A DNA stretch of 26,768 nt from 20CM-2-65-7 sp035943355 (GTDB lineage: Bacteria; Gemmatimonadota; Gemmatimonadetes; Gemmatimonadales; GWC2-71-9). The notes beneath the pieces are model-generated. The model made no database searches, was not told the origin of the DNA, and saw only the letters and a list, made by a program, of their open reading frames with translations. A program made the position numbers and the translations under genes. Each line of letters starts with the position of its first letter. The first letter of the stretch is position 1. Shown here piece after piece: positions 22,772 through 26,768 of this stretch. The stretch lies in contig DASZCG010000126.1 in the NCBI GenBank assembly GCA_035943355.1, positions 1 through 26,768 on the forward strand, written 5' to 3'.

Positions 22772-23998
22772 ATGGACGAACGCGAGCTCATTTACGACTG
22801 GAACAGCGCCGCGGGCAATGGGGCCTTCGACTGGACGCGGGCGCGCGTCGACCTGAACGACGAGACCCTGCGCGACGGCCTGCAGTCGCCGTCGGTGACC
22901 GATCCCTCGCTCGCCGTGAAGCAGCGGCTGCTGCACCTCATGGCGGATCTTGGTATCGTCGCTGCGGATATTGGGTTACCGGGCGCCGGGCCGCGGGTGG
23001 TAGATCAAGTCCGCGCCCTGGCGACGGAGATCCGCGATCAGAAGCTGCCGATCTTCCCCAACTGCGCCGCGCGCACGGTGGTGGCCGACGTTGAGCCGAT
23101 CGTCCGGGTCGCCGACGAGGTCGGCATCAAGATCGAGGCGGCAACGTTCATCGGCTCCTCACCCATCCGGCAATATGCGGAGGATTGGACCCTTGACCGC
23201 ATCCTGAAGGCGACGGAAGAAGCGGTGACGTATGCCGTAAAGCATGGCCTGCCAGTCATGTACGTCACCGAGGACACGACACGCGCCCGGCCGGAGACGC
23301 TCAAAGCGCTATACGGAGCCGCGATCAACTGCGGCGCGCAGCGCATCTGCCTGGCCGACACGGTTGGGCACGCGACGCCGGACGGCGTAAAGGCGCTGGT
23401 CGGTTATGTCAAAAATGAGATCGTCCGAAAGAACAATGTGAAAATCGATTGGCATGGCCATCGTGATCGTGGCATGGGCCTGATCAACTGTCTCGCCGCC
23501 ATCGAGGCGGGAGTGGACCGTGTGCATGCAACAGCGCTCGGAGTAGGAGAACGCGTGGGCAATGCGGAAATGGACCTGCTGATCGTGAATCTCAAGCTGC
23601 TGGGCACGCATCGCCACGACATTCGCAAGCTGCCCGAATACTGCCGCATCGTCGCCGAAGCGGTCGGCGTGCCGATTCCGGTGAATTATCCGGTCGTCGG
23701 AACCGACGCGTTCCGCACCGGCACCGGCGTGCACGCGGCCGCGATCATCAAGGCCAAGAAAAAAGGCCACGACTGGCTCGCCGACCGCGTGTACAGCTCC
23801 GTACCGGCGCAGGAGTTCGGGTTCGAGCAGCGCATCGAGATCTCGCCCCTCTCGGGGCTCTCGAATGTGAAATACTGGCTCGAGCATCACGGCTACGATC
23901 CCGACGACGACGTGGCGTGCCAACGGTTGTTCGATGCAGCGAAGCGCACCGATCGCGTGCTCTCCGATGAGGAGTGTCACCGGCTGCTGTCGGCATGA
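22772..23998 (+). CDS. DRE-TIM metallolyase (LeuA/HMGL-like)
   Basis: A 408-residue enzyme of the 2-isopropylmalate synthase / HMG-CoA lyase / homocitrate synthase group. The DRE motif is DETLRDGLQSP (Asp30, Arg34, Asp35); the second metal site is WHGHRDRG with His228 and His230. The TIM barrel covers about 25-290. It lacks the ~120-residue LeuA regulatory domain, and position 37 is Leu instead of the Glu of LRDGEQ, so it is not a standard leucine-feedback synthase. It could make or cleave a 2-hydroxy dicarboxylic acid; the substrate is not certain. The stop overlaps the DUF885 start (ATGA). Confidence 0.85.
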   Translation: MDERELIYDWNSAAGNGAFDWTRARVDLNDETLRDGLQSPSVTDPSLAVKQRLLHLMADLGIVAADIGLPGAGPRVVDQVRALATEIRDQKLPIFPNCAARTVVADVEPIVRVADEVGIKIEAATFIGSSPIRQYAEDWTLDRILKATEEAVTYAVKHGLPVMYVTEDTTRARPETLKALYGAAINCGAQRICLADTVGHATPDGVKALVGYVKNEIVRKNNVKIDWHGHRDRGMGLINCLAAIEAGVDRVHATALGVGERVGNAEMDLLIVNLKLLGTHRHDIRKLPEYCRIVAEAVGVPIPVNYPVVGTDAFRTGTGVHAAAIIKAKKKGHDWLADRVYSSVPAQEFGFEQRIEISPLSGLSNVKYWLEHHGYDPDDDVACQRLFDAAKRTDRVLSDEECHRLLSA

Positions 23999-25602
23999 CT
24001 CTCCGCGACCTCGAGCGGTCGTTCTTCGACCTCTATTGGCAAATGGACCCGGTCGCGGCGACACAGGCGGGCGTGCCGGGTCACGACGACCGTTACGGCC
24101 GTTACAGCAAAGCCGCGCTGGCTCCGCACCTCGCGGCCCTCAAATCGATCGCCACCGCGCTCGAAGGGACTACTGTGGCCGATCTCGAAGACGAGATCGA
24201 CCGCACCGCGCTGCTCAACGAGATCCGCGTGATGTTGCGCCGCTACGAGAAGATCAAGCCCCAGGCCACAAACCCGGAATTCTGGCTGTCGCATCTGCTT
24301 GGCGGCCTGCATCATCTGCTGCTCTCGGCTGACCGCACTCCGGCAGAAAAGGCGGCCGCCGCGATCGGGCGGCTGGAGGATATCCCCGCGTTTCTCGACG
24401 ATCTGCGCGCCACGCTCGACGAGCCGGTGCGCGTGTTCGTGGAGACCGCGGTGCGTATGACCGAGGGTGGCCGGCTGCTCGTCAAGGAGCTGGCGGCGGC
24501 GCTCGCCTCGCAGGCGCCGATGCATGCCGCGCGCCTCACGTCAGCCGCCGAAGCAGCGCGCAAGGCGCTCTACAGCTTCGACTCAAATCTCGAGCGCTGG
24601 CTGGAAGTCGGCTCCGAGCAGTTCGCGATCGGCGAAGAAGCCTTCAACTTCCTGCTGCACTATCAGCACGCCCTGCGTGACACGGCGCCCGAGCTGTGGC
24701 GTTATGGGCTGCGGCTCAAAGAAGAGATCGAGCAGGACCTGGTGCGGCTTGCCACGCGGCTGGACGGCCGCCCCTGGCCGGAGCTGGTGGACAAGCTGCG
24801 CGGCGATCATCCAAGCCCGGCCGAGCTGGTGGATGCGTACGCCAAGGAGATGGCGCGCGCGCGCGACTTTGTGGCGTCGCGCCAACTCGCGCCCATTCCC
24901 AAGGCGCCGCTGGGCGTGATCCCAACTCCCGCGTTCATGCGTCCGGTCATCCCGTACGCCGCCTACGACAGTCCCGGCGCCTACAGCCGCGACCGCACGG
25001 GGTGGTTCTACGTGACGGTGCCAGACTCGCGGCTCCCCGCCGCCCAGCAGGAGCGCATCTTGCGCGACCACTGCCGCTACGAGCTGGCCGCGACCGCGCT
25101 ACACGAGGGCTATCCCGGCCATCACTTGCAGCTGGTGATTGCCAAGGAGCAGGCGTCGCACGTGCGCAAGAATCTCTGGACGCCGCTGACGGTGGAGGGG
25201 TGGGCGCTGTACTGCGAAGACATGATGGGCGAAGAGGGCTTTTACGCGTCGGACCAGGAGCTGTTCTTCCAGCGCGTCCATCTGCTCTGGCGCGCGATGC
25301 GCATTCTGCTCGACGTCGGCCTGCACACGCGCGGCATGACACGGGAGCAAGCCGTCGATCAGATGGTCAGCGAGCTGCACGTGGAACGCGGTAACGCCGA
25401 GGCGGAGGTGCGGCGCTACTGCGCGTGGCCGGCCTATCAGCTGTGCTATGCCGTCGGCCGGCGCGAGCTGCTGCGGTTGCGCGATGACTTCCGCACGGCC
25501 AAGGGCAAAGACTTCACGCTGCGCGCCTTCCACGACGCGGTGCTGCCGTACGGTGGCCTGCCCGTGACCCTGATTCGCTGGGGACTTGGCTTGGGTGAGT
25601 GA
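23995..25602 (+). CDS. DUF885-family putative metallopeptidase
   Basis: A 535-residue protein with the family hallmark HEGYPGHH (His370, Glu371, His376) near the C-terminal third, followed by a WALYCEDMMGEEG region that should bring another acidic ligand. DUF885 members (M3-like gluzincin fold, HExxxGH) are mostly uncharacterised; some are exported but here no signal peptide is seen, so a cytosolic role is likely. ATG 23995 overlaps the LeuA-like stop. The end overlaps the MFS start by 8 bases. Coupling with an acyl-transfer enzyme and a transporter suggests a shared pathway, but this is inference. Confidence 0.85.
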   Translation: MTLRDLERSFFDLYWQMDPVAATQAGVPGHDDRYGRYSKAALAPHLAALKSIATALEGTTVADLEDEIDRTALLNEIRVMLRRYEKIKPQATNPEFWLSHLLGGLHHLLLSADRTPAEKAAAAIGRLEDIPAFLDDLRATLDEPVRVFVETAVRMTEGGRLLVKELAAALASQAPMHAARLTSAAEAARKALYSFDSNLERWLEVGSEQFAIGEEAFNFLLHYQHALRDTAPELWRYGLRLKEEIEQDLVRLATRLDGRPWPELVDKLRGDHPSPAELVDAYAKEMARARDFVASRQLAPIPKAPLGVIPTPAFMRPVIPYAAYDSPGAYSRDRTGWFYVTVPDSRLPAAQQERILRDHCRYELAATALHEGYPGHHLQLVIAKEQASHVRKNLWTPLTVEGWALYCEDMMGEEGFYASDQELFFQRVHLLWRAMRILLDVGLHTRGMTREQAVDQMVSELHVERGNAEAEVRRYCAWPAYQLCYAVGRRELLRLRDDFRTAKGKDFTLRAFHDAVLPYGGLPVTLIRWGLGLGE

Positions 25603-26768
25603 TCCTCCCGCCGCACAGCTGCCCCGGCAGGTCAAGCTGTTCGGTGCTGTTTCCCTTCTCAACGACTTCGCGAGTGAGATGGTGTATCCGCTGCTCCCGG
25701 CGTTCATCACCGGCGTCCTGGGCGGAGGCGCGCTCGCGTTGGGGGCGCTCGACGGAGCCGCGGATGCCGCCGCCGCGCTCGTAAAGCTCATCGCCGGCGG
25801 GCTCGCCGACCGAGCAGAGCGACGCGGGCCCCTGATCGTCGGCGGTTATTTCGTCGCGGCGGCGGTGCGGCCCATCATCGCCATCACGGCGGCAGCCTGG
25901 CAGGTCATCGGGCTCCGCGTCGTCGATCGCCTCGGAAAAGGACTGCGCACCCCGCCCAGGGACGCGCTGATTGCGGACGTGACGCCCGCGCCGCTCGTGG
26001 GGCGTGCATTTGGATTGCAGCGGGGATTGGACCATGCGGGCGCCATCATCGGACCGCTCGTCGCCTTGTGGTTCCTTCAGCACGGCGCCGATGTGCGGCG
26101 GGTGATCCTGGCGAGCTTTGTGCCGGGGATGATTGTTGTGTTCCTCGCGATGTGGGCGGTAGGGGACAAACGGCGGGAACCGGCGGGGAGAAGCGCCGTG
26201 AGTGCAGTTCCGCCTGTACCGGCCGTTCCCCGCCTGCGCCCACCGTTTGTGATCATCGCGATCTCCTTCTTCTACCTCCTTCGCATGCCCGAAACCCTGA
26301 TGATCCTTCGGGCTCAGCAGCTGGGTATCGCCGTCGCGCTCATTCCGTTGCTGTGGGCGGCATTGCACGTCGTGCGCTCCTCGACGTCCTTCCTGGGTGG
26401 TGGGCTCTCGGATCGAATTGGGCCGGCACGGACGATGTGGATCGGGTGGCTCACCTACGTCGCGCTTGCGGCCGGGATGGCGTTCGCGGCAACCCCGCTC
26501 ACGGCCTGGATTGTCTTCCTGTCGTTCGGTTTCGTAGCGGGGTTCACCGAGAGTCCCGAACGGGCGCTCGTCTCGGCGGCCACAGGCGGTCACCGCGGCA
26601 GCGGTTTCGGCGTGTACCATGCGCTCACGGGCGTAGCGGCACTCGTCGGTGGTGTAGCCCTCGGCGCCATCTTTGGTGGGGCGAATGGCGCGACCGCGTT
26701 CTTTGTAAGTGCAGGAGGGACCTTGGGTTTGGTGCTGCTCTGGCCTTTCTGGACGCACGCTCATAGGC
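25595..26768 (+). CDS. MFS transporter, 3' end beyond window
   Basis: An open frame of at least 391 codons from GTG 25595 to the window edge with no stop, so the gene is partial. It reads NDFASEMVYPLLPAFITGVLG (residues 23-43), then GGLADRAERR (68-77, motif A) and GKGLRTPPRDALIAD (114-128), all typical of MFS_1 drug/sugar transporters. About 11 hydrophobic helices are visible, so only the last part is likely missing. The start overlaps the DUF885 stop by 8 bases (GTGAGTGA), so it is cotranscribed with it. The substrate is unknown. Confidence 0.85.
   Translation, partial: MSDPPAAQLPRQVKLFGAVSLLNDFASEMVYPLLPAFITGVLGGGALALGALDGAADAAAALVKLIAGGLADRAERRGPLIVGGYFVAAAVRPIIAITAAAWQVIGLRVVDRLGKGLRTPPRDALIADVTPAPLVGRAFGLQRGLDHAGAIIGPLVALWFLQHGADVRRVILASFVPGMIVVFLAMWAVGDKRREPAGRSAVSAVPPVPAVPRLRPPFVIIAISFFYLLRMPETLMILRAQQLGIAVALIPLLWAALHVVRSSTSFLGGGLSDRIGPARTMWIGWLTYVALAAGMAFAATPLTAWIVFLSFGFVAGFTESPERALVSAATGGHRGSGFGVYHALTGVAALVGGVALGAIFGGANGATAFFVSAGGTLGLVLLWPFWTHAHR

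Noticed and set aside
25514..26764. 416-codon minus-strand frame at the window end
   Set aside because: The plus-strand frame from 25595 carries clear MFS motifs and hydrophobic helices; the minus-strand frame is hydrophilic and domain-free.
1..26768. A new defence system, prophage, biosynthetic cluster or mobile element
   Set aside because: No nuclease, integrase, transposase, phage gene, assembly-line enzyme, repeat array or attachment site is seen; the genes fit ordinary families.

Overview
This 26.8 kb window is high-GC, densely coded chromosomal DNA from a didermic bacterium. Secreted lipoproteins, outer-membrane-type beta-barrels, a TolC-type efflux system, a DUF885 peptidase and a large M1 peptidase with a C-terminal barrel together suggest Gemmatimonadota or a similar environmental phylum. 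That placement is inference; no rRNA or other marker settles it. There is no tRNA, rRNA, IS element, phage gene or CRISPR array, and no gene-free stretch longer than about 105 bases. Genes are tightly packed: at least ten junctions are 4-base ATGA, GTGA or TTGA stop/start overlaps.

Layout. (1) 4-2866, plus: secreted HExxH metalloprotease-like protein, alpha/beta hydrolase, VOC-fold protein, SAM methyltransferase. (2) 2892-4696, minus: MoxR AAA+ ATPase and a LolA-like lipoprotein. (3) 4801-7573, plus: a partial ATP synthase operon (atpZ, atpI, atpB, atpE, atpF, atpH) that stops after delta, with no F1 alpha, gamma, beta or epsilon genes; a Rex/CRP-like dyad overlaps its probable promoter. It runs straight into a seven-bladed Vgb-like propeller gene (7576-8586). 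(4) 8569-10370, minus: an unrecognised lipoprotein and a small barrel-like protein. (5) 10475-15754, plus: M1 peptidase with barrel domain, 16-cysteine ferredoxin, cupin, sugar-nucleotide pyrophosphorylase and DinB protein, four of them linked by 4-base overlaps. (6) 15845-20451, plus: a TetR regulator with a clear operator over its own promoter, then TolC-type outer-membrane factor, HlyD/EmrA-type adaptor and DHA2/EmrB-type pump, followed by a membrane-anchored metallophosphoesterase to 21533. (7) 21499-22695, minus: M20 peptidase. (8) 22772-26768, plus: a LeuA/HMGL-like enzyme from a probable leaderless promoter, a DUF885 peptidase, and an MFS transporter that runs off the window end.

Most genes belong to known families. 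The most unusual points are the Rex/CRP-like site on the atp promoter, the split ATP synthase locus, the M1-barrel fusion with no visible signal peptide, the orphan MoxR/LolA-like pair and the 16-Cys ferredoxin. I see no convincing wholly new defence, mobile or biosynthetic system.
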